The notes: generated by a model not told the origin, from the letters alone. Numbered from the stretch's first letter, positions 27,277 through 35,122 are shown. The stretch is DNA of 64,000 nucleotides from Nonomuraea spiralis (GCF_014648435.1 NZ_BMRC01000019.1:116091-180090); one strand, 5' to 3'. A program made the numbers and translations.

Positions 27277-28706
27277 CAATATGCTCCTTGCCCGCGGGCG
27301 ACGGCCGACCAGGTCTTCCACAGGATCTGGAGGTCCAGCGTGAGGGACCAGTTCTCAACGTAACGCAGGTCGAGGCGGACCGATTCCTCCCAGGACAGGT
27401 CGGATCGTCCGCTCACTTGCCACAGCCCGGTCAGCCCGGGGCGTACCAGCAGCCGTCTGCGCACATCGTCACCGTAGCGCGCCACCTCCTCCGGCAGCGG
27501 CGGGCGGGGGCCGACCAGCGACATGTGTCCGAGGAGCACGTTGATGAGCTGGGGCAGCTCGTCGAGGGAGTGGCGGCGCATCAGCGTGCCGAGCGGCGTC
27601 ACACGCGGATCGTTGCGGATCTTGAACAGCAGCCCGTCGCGGTCGCTGACCATGGTGATCTTCTGCTCCTCCGAACCCCGCCGCATGGTACGGAACTTCA
27701 GGATCGTGAACGGCCTGCCGTCCTTGCCGATCCTGACCTGGCGGAACAGCGCGGGCCCGGGGCTCGTGCCGCGTACGGCCACCGCCAGGCCCACCAGCAG
27801 CGGCGACAGCAGCACCAGCAGCGCGGCGGCGACCAGGCGGTCGAAGACGTTCTTGACCAGTTGCCTGGCGCCGGTCAGCTCGGGGTGCTCGACATGCAGC
27901 AGGGGCAGCCCGGCGGCCGGCCGGATCATGATGCGCGGGCCGGTGACGTCCATCAGCGCGGGGGCGACCACCAGCTCGGTGTGGCTGCGCTCCAGGCGCC
28001 AGGCCAGCCGGCGCAGCGCGTCGCCGTCCATCTCGGGGCAGGCCAGCACCGCCACGGTGTCGGCGCGCACCTGGTCGACCACCAGCGGCACGTCGCCGAA
28101 GTCGCCCGCCACGGGCACCCCGCTCAGCGCGCCCTGGGCGTCGCCGTGGGGCACGCAGGCAGCCACGACGTCCATGCCGTGGTGGCGTTCCCTGCGGAAG
28201 AGCTGGACCAGCTCGGCGATCGAGGCCGGATGGCCGACCGCGACCACCCTGCGCATGCAGGCGCCGGCCGCCCTGCGCCGGTTGAGCGAGCGCCGCAGCA
28301 GGTAGCGGGCGACCAGCGTGAGCAGCGTGACCAGGGGCAGCGCGAGCACGACGTAGCCGCGGGCGACGTCGGTCTTGGTGACGTACGAGCCGATCGCGGT
28401 GGCCGCGGTCAGCGCCACGCCGGCGTGCACGACCCGGCGGAACTCCTCGGTGCCGACGCCGATCATGCGCGGCTCGTAGGCCCGGTTGAACGCGACCGCG
28501 CAGATCCACACCCACGGCAACGCCACACTGACCAGCAGGTACGGCAGCACGTACGGGGTGAACCCCCCGAACCTGCCGCAGAAGGCGGCGGCGGACCCGA
28601 CGCCCGCCCCGCACAGATCGCCCACGACGGCACGGAACCGGTAGGACCGCATCCACACCGGCGTCACCGGGCTCACCCGCCACGAGACGGCCTCGCCCGA
28701 TCTCAC
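27276..28706 (-). CDS. Exopolysaccharide polyprenyl-phosphate sugar-1-phosphate transferase
   Basis: Initiates repeat-unit synthesis by moving a hexose-1-phosphate from a nucleotide sugar to undecaprenyl phosphate. The 476-residue protein has about four N-terminal membrane helices, a CoA-binding-like middle domain (VVAVGHPASIAELVQLF), a further helix near 310-330, and the catalytic bacterial sugar transferase domain: RQVRIGKDGRPFTILKFRTM, DELPQLINVLLGHMSLVGPR and RPGLTGLWQVSGRSD. GTG 28706 has AGGAG with a 5-base spacer; an in-frame GTG at 28790 would add 28 low-complexity residues and lacks a ribosome site. First gene of the minus-strand operon. WbaP/CpsE-type specificity (Glc, Gal) is likely but not proven. 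Confidence 0.92.
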   Translation of the reverse strand: MRSGEAVSWRVSPVTPVWMRSYRFRAVVGDLCGAGVGSAAAFCGRFGGFTPYVLPYLLVSVALPWVWICAVAFNRAYEPRMIGVGTEEFRRVVHAGVALTAATAIGSYVTKTDVARGYVVLALPLVTLLTLVARYLLRRSLNRRRAAGACMRRVVAVGHPASIAELVQLFRRERHHGMDVVAACVPHGDAQGALSGVPVAGDFGDVPLVVDQVRADTVAVLACPEMDGDALRRLAWRLERSHTELVVAPALMDVTGPRIMIRPAAGLPLLHVEHPELTGARQLVKNVFDRLVAAALLVLLSPLLVGLAVAVRGTSPGPALFRQVRIGKDGRPFTILKFRTMRRGSEEQKITMVSDRDGLLFKIRNDPRVTPLGTLMRRHSLDELPQLINVLLGHMSLVGPRPPLPEEVARYGDDVRRRLLVRPGLTGLWQVSGRSDLSWEESVRLDLRYVENWSLTLDLQILWKTWSAVARGQGAY

Positions 28707-28877
28707 GGGCTCTCCTGCCTCACTGCGTGAGGCGGCCTCGGTCGCCAAATGCCGTCTTCCCCCGCTCCGCTCCCGCCGTCTCCCCGGCACACCTGTGTGT
28801 GTCCATTACCGAACGGACAGTCACAGATGGTAGCCGTGCGTACGCGACGACAGGCGGCGAACGGTTCTATGCGGCGA

Positions 28878-29462
28878 TCAGCGCGGAGGGCCGGAAATGT
28901 GCAGATCAGCCCGGTGGTACTCGTTCTGGGTGACTTCCAGGCCGCGGGTCATGAGCGACTCGACGACGTCGGCGCCGCGGTCGACGAGGAAGGGCAGGTC
29001 CTTGCGCTCGACGGTGGCGAAGTCTCTGAGCACGAAGGAGGCGGGGTCCATGCGGCCGGGCGGCCGGCCGATGCCGAAGCGCACCCTCAGGTAGTCGCGG
29101 GTGCCGAGGACCTTGGTGATGGACTTGAGCCCGTTGTGGCCGTTGTCGCCGCCGCCGAGCTTGGCGCGCAGCGCGCCGTAGGGGACGTCGAGCTCGTCAT
29201 GCACGACGATCAGCCGCTCGGGGCCGATCTTGTAGAAGTCGGCGAGCGCCTTGACCGGCCCGCCCGACAGGTTCATGTACGTCAGCGGCTTGGCCAGCAC
29301 GGCCGCCCGCGTCTCCAGCACGTCGGACCTGCTCTTGTGGGCCTTGAAGCGCCCACCGGCCCGCGCGGCCAGCTCGTCGAGCACCATGAAGCCCGCGTTG
29401 TGCCTGTTGCCCGCGTATTCGGGCCCCGGATTGCCCAGTCCCACGATCAGCCAGCGGTCCAT
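28878..29462 (-). CDS. pth: Peptidyl-tRNA hydrolase
   Basis: Recycles tRNA from peptidyl-tRNA dropped by ribosomes. The 194-residue protein has the family signature GLGNPGPEYAGNRHNAGF (8-25) with catalytic His21, TYMNLSGGPV, the VVHDELDVPYG segment with the catalytic Asp, and GGDNGHNGLKSI. It is downstream of rplY with a terminator-like hairpin at 29480-29510 between them, in the conserved glmU-prs-rplY-pth order. It is the last core gene before the polysaccharide locus. Confidence 0.97.
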   Translation of the reverse strand: MDRWLIVGLGNPGPEYAGNRHNAGFMVLDELAARAGGRFKAHKSRSDVLETRAAVLAKPLTYMNLSGGPVKALADFYKIGPERLIVVHDELDVPYGALRAKLGGGDNGHNGLKSITKVLGTRDYLRVRFGIGRPPGRMDPASFVLRDFATVERKDLPFLVDRGADVVESLMTRGLEVTQNEYHRADLHISGPPR

Positions 29463-29479
29463 GTGCTCCCCTTACAGCG

Positions 29480-29510
29480 GAACGGGGGCGGCCTCGCGCC
29501 ACCCCCGTTC
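29480..29510 (-). terminator. Hairpin downstream of rplY
   Basis: GAACGGGGG (29480-29488) pairs perfectly with CCCCCGTTC (29502-29510) across a 13-base loop that has further internal pairing. It starts 12 bases after the rplY stop, consistent with termination or attenuation between rplY and pth. Confidence 0.7.
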
Positions 29511-29521
29511 GCAGGACGTGC

Positions 29522-30151
29522 TTACTCGGCAGCGGCCTCGGCGGTCTCGCCCTCGCCCTCGGCCTCGGCGACCTCACCCTCGGCGGCCTCGGCGGCCTCC
29601 TCGGCGGGCTCCTCGGTCGGCTTGGCGATGACGTGGAGGACCACGGCCTCGGGGTCGGCGGCCAGCGTGGCGCCCGACGGCAGGTTGAGCTGCGCGGCGG
29701 TGACGACGGTGCCGACCTCCATGCCCTCGATGTCGACCTCGACACCGGTCGGGATGTGGGTGGCCTCGGCCTCGACGGCCACCGCGACGAGCTGCTGGTC
29801 GAGCAGGCCCTCGGAGTTGACGTCGCCGGTCGTGGTGACCGGGATCTCGACGGTGACCTTCTCGCCGCGCTTGACCAGGATCAGGTCGACGTGCTCGACG
29901 AAGCCCTTGATCGGGTCGCGCTGCACACCCTTGGGCAGGGCCAGCTCGTCGACACCCTCACCCTCGAGGCGGATCAGCACGTTGGGCGTGCGGAGCGCGA
30001 GCAGCACCTCGTGACCGGGCAGGGTCAGGTGCTTGGGGTCGATGCCGTGCCCGTAGAGAACGGCGGGCACCTTGTCGGCGCGGCGGATCTTGCGGGCGGC
30101 GCCCTTGCCGAACACCGTGCGCGGCTCGGCGGCAATACGTACTTCGGACAC
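29522..30151 (-). CDS. rplY: 50S ribosomal protein L25/general stress protein Ctc
   Basis: Binds 5S rRNA in the large ribosomal subunit. The 209-residue protein has an N-terminal L25 domain (RTVFGKGAARKIRRADKVPAVLYGHG region, about 9-34), a TL5/Ctc-type beta domain (about 100-185) and a very acidic Ala/Glu tail (about 180-209), common in actinomycetes. The GTG start at 30151 has AGGAG with a 5-base spacer. It lies 97 bases after prs and before pth, a conserved order. Confidence 0.96.
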   Translation of the reverse strand: MSEVRIAAEPRTVFGKGAARKIRRADKVPAVLYGHGIDPKHLTLPGHEVLLALRTPNVLIRLEGEGVDELALPKGVQRDPIKGFVEHVDLILVKRGEKVTVEIPVTTTGDVNSEGLLDQQLVAVAVEAEATHIPTGVEVDIEGMEVGTVVTAAQLNLPSGATLAADPEAVVLHVIAKPTEEPAEEAAEAAEGEVAEAEGEGETAEAAAE

Positions 30152-30248
30152 GACATCTCCTAGGGATGCAGAGATCGGATTGTGGCGCGCTCCCCCTCAC
30201 CCGCCCTAGCGGAAGGCGTTACGAGCGCAACCCGTACAGCTTACTCGC

Positions 30249-31226
30249 TCAGGTGTCGCCCTCGAACAGGCTCGTGACGGACCCGTCGGTGAAGACCTCG
30301 GTGACCGCGCGGGCGATCAGCGGGGCGATCGACAACACGGTCAGTTTGTCGAACCGCTTGGTCTCCGACAGCGGCAGCGTGTTGGTCACGATGACCTCGG
30401 AGATGCGGGAGTTCTTCAGCCGGTCGACGGCGGGGTCGGAGAAGACCGCGTGGGTGGCGGCGACGATCACGTTGGTGGCGCCCTGCTCGTAGAGGGCGTC
30501 GGCGGCCTTGCAGATCGTGCCGGCGGTGTCGATCATGTCGTCGATCAGCACACAGGTGCGACCGCTGACCTTGCCGACGACCTCGCTGACCTTCACGGAG
30601 TTGGCCACGTCGAGGTCGCGGCGCTTGTGGATGAAGGCCAGGGGCGTGCCGAGGGTGTCGGCCCAGCGCTCGGACAGGCGGACGCGCCCGGTGTCGGGCG
30701 AGACGACGGTGGTGTTGGCCAGGTCGAGCTTGTTCTTCAGGTAGCTCTCCAGGACCGGCATCGCGAACAGGTGGTCGACGGGACCGTCGAAGAAGCCCTG
30801 GATCTGCGAGGTGTGCAGGTCGATCGACATGAGCCGGTCGGCGCCCGCGGTCTTGAACAGGTCGGCCATCAGCCTGGCCGTGATGGGCTCGCGGCCGCGG
30901 CCCTTCTTGTCCTGGCGGGCGTAGCCGAAGAACGGCATGACCACGGTGATGCGCTTGGCGGAGGCCCGCTTGAGCGCGTCGACCATGATGAGCTGTTCCA
31001 TGATCCACTTGTTGATCGGGCCGGTGTGGCTCTGGATCACGAAGGCGTCGCAACCGCGGACGGACTCAAGGTATCGGGCGTAGATCTCGCCGTTGGCGAA
31101 GTCGATCAGTTTGGTGGGGGTGAGGGAGACGCCGACGTGCTCGGCAACCTCTTCGGCCAGCTCTGGATAGGCCCGGCCGGAGAAGAGCATGAGGTTCTTC
31201 TCGCCCGGCTGTTTGATGCTGGTCAC
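30249..31226 (-). CDS. prs: Ribose-phosphate pyrophosphokinase
   Basis: Makes PRPP for nucleotide, His, Trp and NAD synthesis. The 325-residue class I enzyme shows FSGRAYPELAEEVAEHVG, FANGEIYARY, the catalytic flexible loop around KRRDL, and the PRPP-binding signature CVLIDDMIDTAGTICKAAD. GTG 31226 overlaps the glmU stop (GTGA) and has AGGAG 8 bases upstream; the open frame further upstream runs inside glmU and is discarded. Transcribed with glmU, then rplY. Confidence 0.97.
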   Translation of the reverse strand: MTSIKQPGEKNLMLFSGRAYPELAEEVAEHVGVSLTPTKLIDFANGEIYARYLESVRGCDAFVIQSHTGPINKWIMEQLIMVDALKRASAKRITVVMPFFGYARQDKKGRGREPITARLMADLFKTAGADRLMSIDLHTSQIQGFFDGPVDHLFAMPVLESYLKNKLDLANTTVVSPDTGRVRLSERWADTLGTPLAFIHKRRDLDVANSVKVSEVVGKVSGRTCVLIDDMIDTAGTICKAADALYEQGATNVIVAATHAVFSDPAVDRLKNSRISEVIVTNTLPLSETKRFDKLTVLSIAPLIARAVTEVFTDGSVTSLFEGDT

Positions 31227-32674
31227 TGTTCGTTCTCCTGCTGTGCTCGCTCGGCCAGCGCCCGTTCGGCGGCGGCGGCCGACTTCGTGCCCGCGCGCTT
31301 GCGCAAGACCCATTTCTCGATGTTGCGCTGTCGCGCTCTTGCCACGCCCATCGCCCCTGGGGGTACGTCGCTGACGATGACGGATCCGGCCGCTGTGGTG
31401 GCGCCGTCGCCGATCGTCACGGGAGCGATGAGCATGGTGTCGCAGCCGACGAACGCGCCGTCGCCCACGGTGGTGTGGTGCTTGTCGACCCCGTCGTAGT
31501 TGACGAAGACGCTGGAGGCCCCGATGTTGACGTCCTCGCCGAGGGTGGCGTCGCCGGCGTAGGTCAGGTGGGGCACCTTGGAACGCTCGCCGACCTTGGT
31601 GTTCTTCATCTCGACGAACGTGCCCGCCTTGGACTTCCGGCCGAGGACGGTGCCGGGGCGCAGGTAGGCGTAGGGGCCGACGTTGGCCTCCGGGCCGATC
31701 TCGGCGCTGTCGCAGACCGCGTTGCGCACGACGGCGCGCTCGCCGACGCGGGTGTCGGTCAGCGTGGTCGCCGGGCCGACCTCGGCGCCGGTCTCGATCA
31801 CCGTACGGCCGTGGAGCTGGGTGCCGGGGTGGATGACGGCGTCGGGCGCGATCTCCACGCCCACGTCGACCCACGTGCTCGACGGGTCGACGACGGTGAC
31901 GCCGGCGCGCATGTGCTCCTCCAGCAGGCGCCGGTTGAGCACCTGGCGGGCGAAGGCGAGCTGGACGCGGTCGTTGACGCCCTCGACCTCGACGTGGTCG
32001 GCCACCACGCAGGCGCCGACCCGGTGGCCGTCGCCGCGCAGGATGCCGAGCACGTCGGTGAGGTACTCCTCGCCCTGGGCGTTGTCGGTGGACACGCGCT
32101 TGACGGCGTCGGCGAGCAGCAGGCCGTCGAAGGCGTAGATGCCGGAGTTCATCTCCTTGATCGCGCGCTGCTCGTCGTCGGCGTCCTTCTCCTCGACGAT
32201 CTCCAGCACGGCGCCCGACGGGTCGCGCACGATCCGGCCGTAGCCGGTCGGGTCGGGCACCTGCGCCGTCAGCACGGTGACCGCGTTGCCGTCGGCGGCG
32301 TGCTTGTCCAGCAGGTCGGAAAGGGTACGGGCACGCAGCAGCGGCACGTCGCCGTAGGTGACCAGGACCGTGCCGGAGATCGTGCCGACCTCTTCGAGCA
32401 CGGTACGGACGGCGTGGCCGGTGCCGCGCTGCTCACGCTGGACGACGGCGCGCGCGTCGGGGCTGGTCGCGGCGAGATGGCCGCCGACCTGTTCGAGCGC
32501 GTGGCCGATCACCACGATGAGCCGTTCGGGACCGAGGTCGCGGGCGGCGGCGAGCATATGGTCGACCAGCGCGCGGCCGCACAGCTCGTGCAGGACTTTC
32601 GGGGTCTGGCTCTTCATCCGGGTGCCCTCGCCGGCGGCGAGGACGATGACGGCTGCCGGGCGCGGCACACTCAC
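31223..32674 (-). CDS. glmU: Bifunctional UDP-GlcNAc pyrophosphorylase/GlcN-1-P acetyltransferase
   Basis: Supplies UDP-GlcNAc for peptidoglycan and surface glycans. The 483-residue protein has the uridyltransferase domain (VIVLAAGEGTRMKS near 10-23, then TPKVLHELCGR) and a left-handed beta-helix acetyltransferase domain with hexapeptide repeats (from about residue 255). The GTG at 32674 follows GGGAG; a longer frame to 32746 adds 24 residues without a ribosome site. First gene of the glmU-prs pair, 136 bases downstream of a tRNA-Gln on the same strand. Confidence 0.96.
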   Translation of the reverse strand: MSVPRPAAVIVLAAGEGTRMKSQTPKVLHELCGRALVDHMLAAARDLGPERLIVVIGHALEQVGGHLAATSPDARAVVQREQRGTGHAVRTVLEEVGTISGTVLVTYGDVPLLRARTLSDLLDKHAADGNAVTVLTAQVPDPTGYGRIVRDPSGAVLEIVEEKDADDEQRAIKEMNSGIYAFDGLLLADAVKRVSTDNAQGEEYLTDVLGILRGDGHRVGACVVADHVEVEGVNDRVQLAFARQVLNRRLLEEHMRAGVTVVDPSSTWVDVGVEIAPDAVIHPGTQLHGRTVIETGAEVGPATTLTDTRVGERAVVRNAVCDSAEIGPEANVGPYAYLRPGTVLGRKSKAGTFVEMKNTKVGERSKVPHLTYAGDATLGEDVNIGASSVFVNYDGVDKHHTTVGDGAFVGCDTMLIAPVTIGDGATTAAGSVIVSDVPPGAMGVARARQRNIEKWVLRKRAGTKSAAAAERALAERAQQENEQ

Positions 32675-32767
32675 GGACTGAGGCTCCCTGTGACTGGACG
32701 GATCAGGGTCGTCGGCGCGGCTACCGCCCCGCAACCCTCCCGACACCGTGAGGATACCTGCCCGGCT

Positions 32768-32785
32768 CCGGGCTCTTTCGCCCGG
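32768..32785 (-). terminator. Hairpin downstream of tRNA-Gln
   Basis: CCGGGC (32768-32773) and GCCCGG (32780-32785) form a perfect 6-base stem with a 6-base loop, 25 bases after the tRNA 3' end on the minus strand. Likely ends or attenuates the tRNA transcript ahead of glmU. Confidence 0.45.
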
Positions 32786-32809
32786 GGAGTCGCGAAATGT
32801 GTGTCAAGG

Positions 32810-32881
32810 CTCCCGGAAGAGGACTCGAACCCCTACAAAGTGGACCAAAACCACTTGTCCTGCCGATTAGACGATCCGGGA
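32810..32881 (-). tRNA. tRNA-Gln (anticodon UUG)
   Basis: The minus strand folds into a full cloverleaf of 72 bases: acceptor stem TCCCGGA (32881-32875) with TCCGGGA (32817-32811), D arm containing AATCGGCA, anticodon stem AGTGG/CCACT around loop TTTTGGT with anticodon TTG at 32848-32846, and T arm AGGGG-TTCGAGT-CCTCT. The discriminator is G and CCA is not fully encoded. A tRNA-Gln ahead of glmU is a common actinomycete arrangement. Confidence 0.95.
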
Positions 32882-33183
32882 CGGACCGGACGCCGCGGCG
32901 TCCGGCACAGCCCCTACGATACCGAGCCCGCACGGGCGTATGCGCCCTCAATTCTCTCCCACCTCACCAGCCCCCGCGAATACCGGGGTCATGAGGGGTG
33001 GTCGGCGCGCTGCTCACATAACAGACCCCCCGAAAAGCCGCAAGGTACGAAACCCACTCACCTCGGCGAGCCGCCCGTCAGCTATGTGACATCCACAGCT
33101 TAGGGCTTCCTTACTTACGATGGCGTAGGTTACGGTGGCGTAGCCCGGACATTCGTCCTCATACATGTCGTTGGAGGTAGCCC
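32882..33183. other. Intergenic region between tRNA-Gln and desaturase
   Basis: This 302-base stretch holds no convincing gene. It contains a perfect 20-base palindrome at 32886-32905 (CCGGACGCCGCGGCGTCCGG), four bases upstream of the tRNA 5' end, and at its right end the tandem 15-base repeats (33115-33144) and the ribosome site GGAGG of the desaturase gene. The middle, including a less GC-rich stretch around 33010-33115, shows nothing recognisable. Confidence 0.6.
33115..33144. promoter_or_regulatory. Tandem 15-bp repeat, candidate operator of the desaturase gene
   Basis: TTACGATGGCGTAGG (33115-33129) is followed directly by TTACGGTGGCGTAGC (33130-33144), 13 of 15 bases identical. Each copy is itself near-palindromic (TTACG...CGTAG). 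They lie 40 bases ahead of the desaturase ATG, where a TetR-type regulator of fatty-acid desaturation could bind; the TetR gene just downstream is the obvious candidate. Confidence 0.55.
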
Positions 33184-34122
33184 ATGACCGTTCTCGCCGA
33201 GCGCTCATCCCCTGCCCCGAAGCCCGACTTCGAACCCGAACCGAAATCCAAGGCGGAGCTCGTCACGTTCGCACTCGTGGTGGGACTGCCCCTGATCGCG
33301 ATCGCGGCGGCGGTACCTCTGGCATGGGGCTGGGGACTCGGCTGGACGGACATCGCCATCGCCTTCGTCTTCTACATCGTCTCCGGGCTCGGCGTCACCG
33401 TCGGGTTCCACCGCTACTTCACGCACGGCTCGTTCAAGGCCAAGCGGCCGCTGAAGATCGCGATGGGCATCGCGGGCAGCCTGTCACTGGAGATGTCGGT
33501 GCTGGACTGGGTGGCCACGCACCGCAAGCACCACAAGTTCTCCGACAAGGAGGGCGACCCGCACTCGCCGTGGCGCTTCGGCCCCGGCTTCAAGTCGATG
33601 TCCAAGGGCCTGCTCTACGCCCACATGGGCTGGCTGTTCGAGAGCGAGCGCACCAACCGCGAGAAGTACGCCCCCGACCTGTGCAAGGACGAGGACATCC
33701 AGAAGCTGCACAAGTGGTTCCCGACGCTGGCCCTCGTCTCGGTCCTGCTGCCCGGCGTGCTGGGCCTGCTGCTCACCTGGTCCTGGCAGGGCGCGCTGAC
33801 CGCGCTGTTCTGGGGTTCGCTGATCCGCATCGGCCTGCTGCACCACGTGACCTGGTCGATCAACTCGATCTGCCACGTCTTCGGCGAGGAGTCCTTCCAG
33901 GTCCGCGACAAGTCGCGCAACGTCTGGTGGCTGGCCATCCCGTCGTTCGGCGAGTCCTGGCACAACCTGCACCACTCCGACCCCACCTGCGCCCGGCACG
34001 GCGCGCTCAAGGGCCAGATCGACCTGAGCGCCGGCCTGATCCGCATCTTCGAGCGGGTGGGCTGGGTGGACGACGTGCGCTGGCCGACGCCGGAGCGCCT
34101 GGCGGCGAAGCGCATTGCCTGA
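33184..34122 (+). CDS. Acyl-CoA/fatty-acid delta-9 desaturase
   Basis: Membrane di-iron enzyme introducing a double bond into saturated acyl chains to adjust membrane fluidity. The 312-residue protein has the three histidine boxes HRYFTH, HRKHH and NLHHSDP of stearoyl-CoA desaturases, with four membrane helices in two pairs (around 27-48, 52-72 and 180-215 most evident). ATG 33184 has GGAGG with a 6-base spacer. It is preceded by a tandem-repeat candidate operator and followed by a TetR regulator, which fits regulation by acyl-CoA. Confidence 0.95.
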   Translation: MTVLAERSSPAPKPDFEPEPKSKAELVTFALVVGLPLIAIAAAVPLAWGWGLGWTDIAIAFVFYIVSGLGVTVGFHRYFTHGSFKAKRPLKIAMGIAGSLSLEMSVLDWVATHRKHHKFSDKEGDPHSPWRFGPGFKSMSKGLLYAHMGWLFESERTNREKYAPDLCKDEDIQKLHKWFPTLALVSVLLPGVLGLLLTWSWQGALTALFWGSLIRIGLLHHVTWSINSICHVFGEESFQVRDKSRNVWWLAIPSFGESWHNLHHSDPTCARHGALKGQIDLSAGLIRIFERVGWVDDVRWPTPERLAAKRIA

Positions 34123-34135
34123 CGATAATCAGCCG

Positions 34136-35068
34136 ATGAACGGCCATTCGTCCGTGGCCGTCATTATGGAAACCGTGACCGAACCCCGATCTCGCAGGCG
34201 CATGTCCGGTAGAGAGCGCAGAGAGCAGCTGATCCGGATCAGCCGCACGCTGTTCGCCGAGAAGGGGTTCGACGGGACCTCTATCGAGGAGATAGCCGCC
34301 ACCGCGCAGGTCTCCAAACCTGTGGTGTACGAGCATTTCGGCGGCAAGGAAGGCGTCTACGCGGTCGTCGTGGACCGCGAGATGCAGAAGCTGCTCGGCA
34401 TGATCACCTCCGCCCTCGCCGCCTCCCACTCCCTCATCAAGCTGGAGCGGGCCGCCCTGGCCCTGCTGCAGTACATCGAGGAGAGCAGCGAGGGCTTCCG
34501 CATCCTGGTCCGCGACTCGCACGCGGCCTCGGGCACGGGCACGTTCGCGAGCCTGATCAGCGAGATCGCCAGCCAGGTCGAGGACGTGCTGGCCGACGAG
34601 TTCGCGGACCGCGGCTACGACCCCAAACTCGCCCCGATGTACGCCCAGATGCTGGTCGGCATGGTCGCGCTGACCGGCCAGTGGTGGCTGGACGTACGCA
34701 AGCCTGGCCGCGAGGAGGTCGCCGCGCACCTGGTCAACCTGGCCTGGAACGGCCTGACCGGGCTGAACCCCAGCCCGGTCATCACCGTGGCCAGCCGCGA
34801 CCAGCAGGCGCTCGCCAAACCGCGGGCCAGTGAGAAGGAGATGCGCGACTTCGAGAAGGCCCGCGAGAAGGAGCTCAAGGAGGCCGAGAAGCTGCGCCAG
34901 CGTGAGCTGCGTGACGCCGAGAAGGCCCGGGTACGAGAGTTGAAGGAGCGCGAGCGGCTGCTGAAGGAGGCGGAGAAGGCCCGTGAGCGCGAGGAGAAGA
35001 TCCGTCAGCGGGAGGTCAGGCTCGCCGAGCGCGCCGCACGCCTGGAGCAGGCCGAGCATCCGGAGTGA
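34136..35068 (+). CDS. TetR/AcrR regulator with long charged coiled-coil tail
   Basis: A 310-residue DNA-binding regulator. The TetR helix-turn-helix is clear (IEEIAATAQVSKPVVYEHFG, about 50-69) after RERREQLIRISRTLFAEKGFDGTS. A ligand-binding alpha domain follows (to about 215). Unusually, residues about 230-306 form a continuous highly charged helix of Glu/Lys/Arg repeats (EKAREKELKEAEKLRQRELR), predicted coiled coil, making the protein about 100 residues longer than a typical TetR. Start choice is uncertain: ATG 34136, ATG 34166 and an upstream TTG are all possible and none has a strong ribosome site. Starts 14 bases after the desaturase gene, so likely its regulator. Confidence 0.88.
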   Translation: MNGHSSVAVIMETVTEPRSRRRMSGRERREQLIRISRTLFAEKGFDGTSIEEIAATAQVSKPVVYEHFGGKEGVYAVVVDREMQKLLGMITSALAASHSLIKLERAALALLQYIEESSEGFRILVRDSHAASGTGTFASLISEIASQVEDVLADEFADRGYDPKLAPMYAQMLVGMVALTGQWWLDVRKPGREEVAAHLVNLAWNGLTGLNPSPVITVASRDQQALAKPRASEKEMRDFEKAREKELKEAEKLRQRELRDAEKARVRELKERERLLKEAEKAREREEKIRQREVRLAERAARLEQAEHPE

Positions 35069-35082
35069 GTCGTTGCGGCTAC

Positions 35083-35104
35083 GTTAACGTTCCGTTCAAC
35101 CAAT
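35083..35104 (+). promoter_or_regulatory. Possible PhoP-type direct repeat upstream of ppk
   Basis: Two adjacent 11-base units, GTTAACGTTCC and GTTCAACCAAT, partly match the actinomycete PHO-box unit beginning GTTCA. They lie 19 bases before the ppk start. Phosphate-starvation control of ppk by PhoP is known in Streptomyces; the match here is imperfect, so this is tentative. Confidence 0.3.
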
Positions 35105-35122
35105 CGGGGCAATATAGGCCAT

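Noticed and set aside
27288..28730. Open frame of 480 codons opposite the initiating sugar transferase
   Set aside because: Same antisense-shadow composition; the minus-strand gene has clear family motifs.
32810..32881. tRNA-Gln as an integration site for the polysaccharide island
   Set aside because: The tRNA is about 4 kb from the island edge with core genes between, and no duplicated tRNA end or integrase was found.
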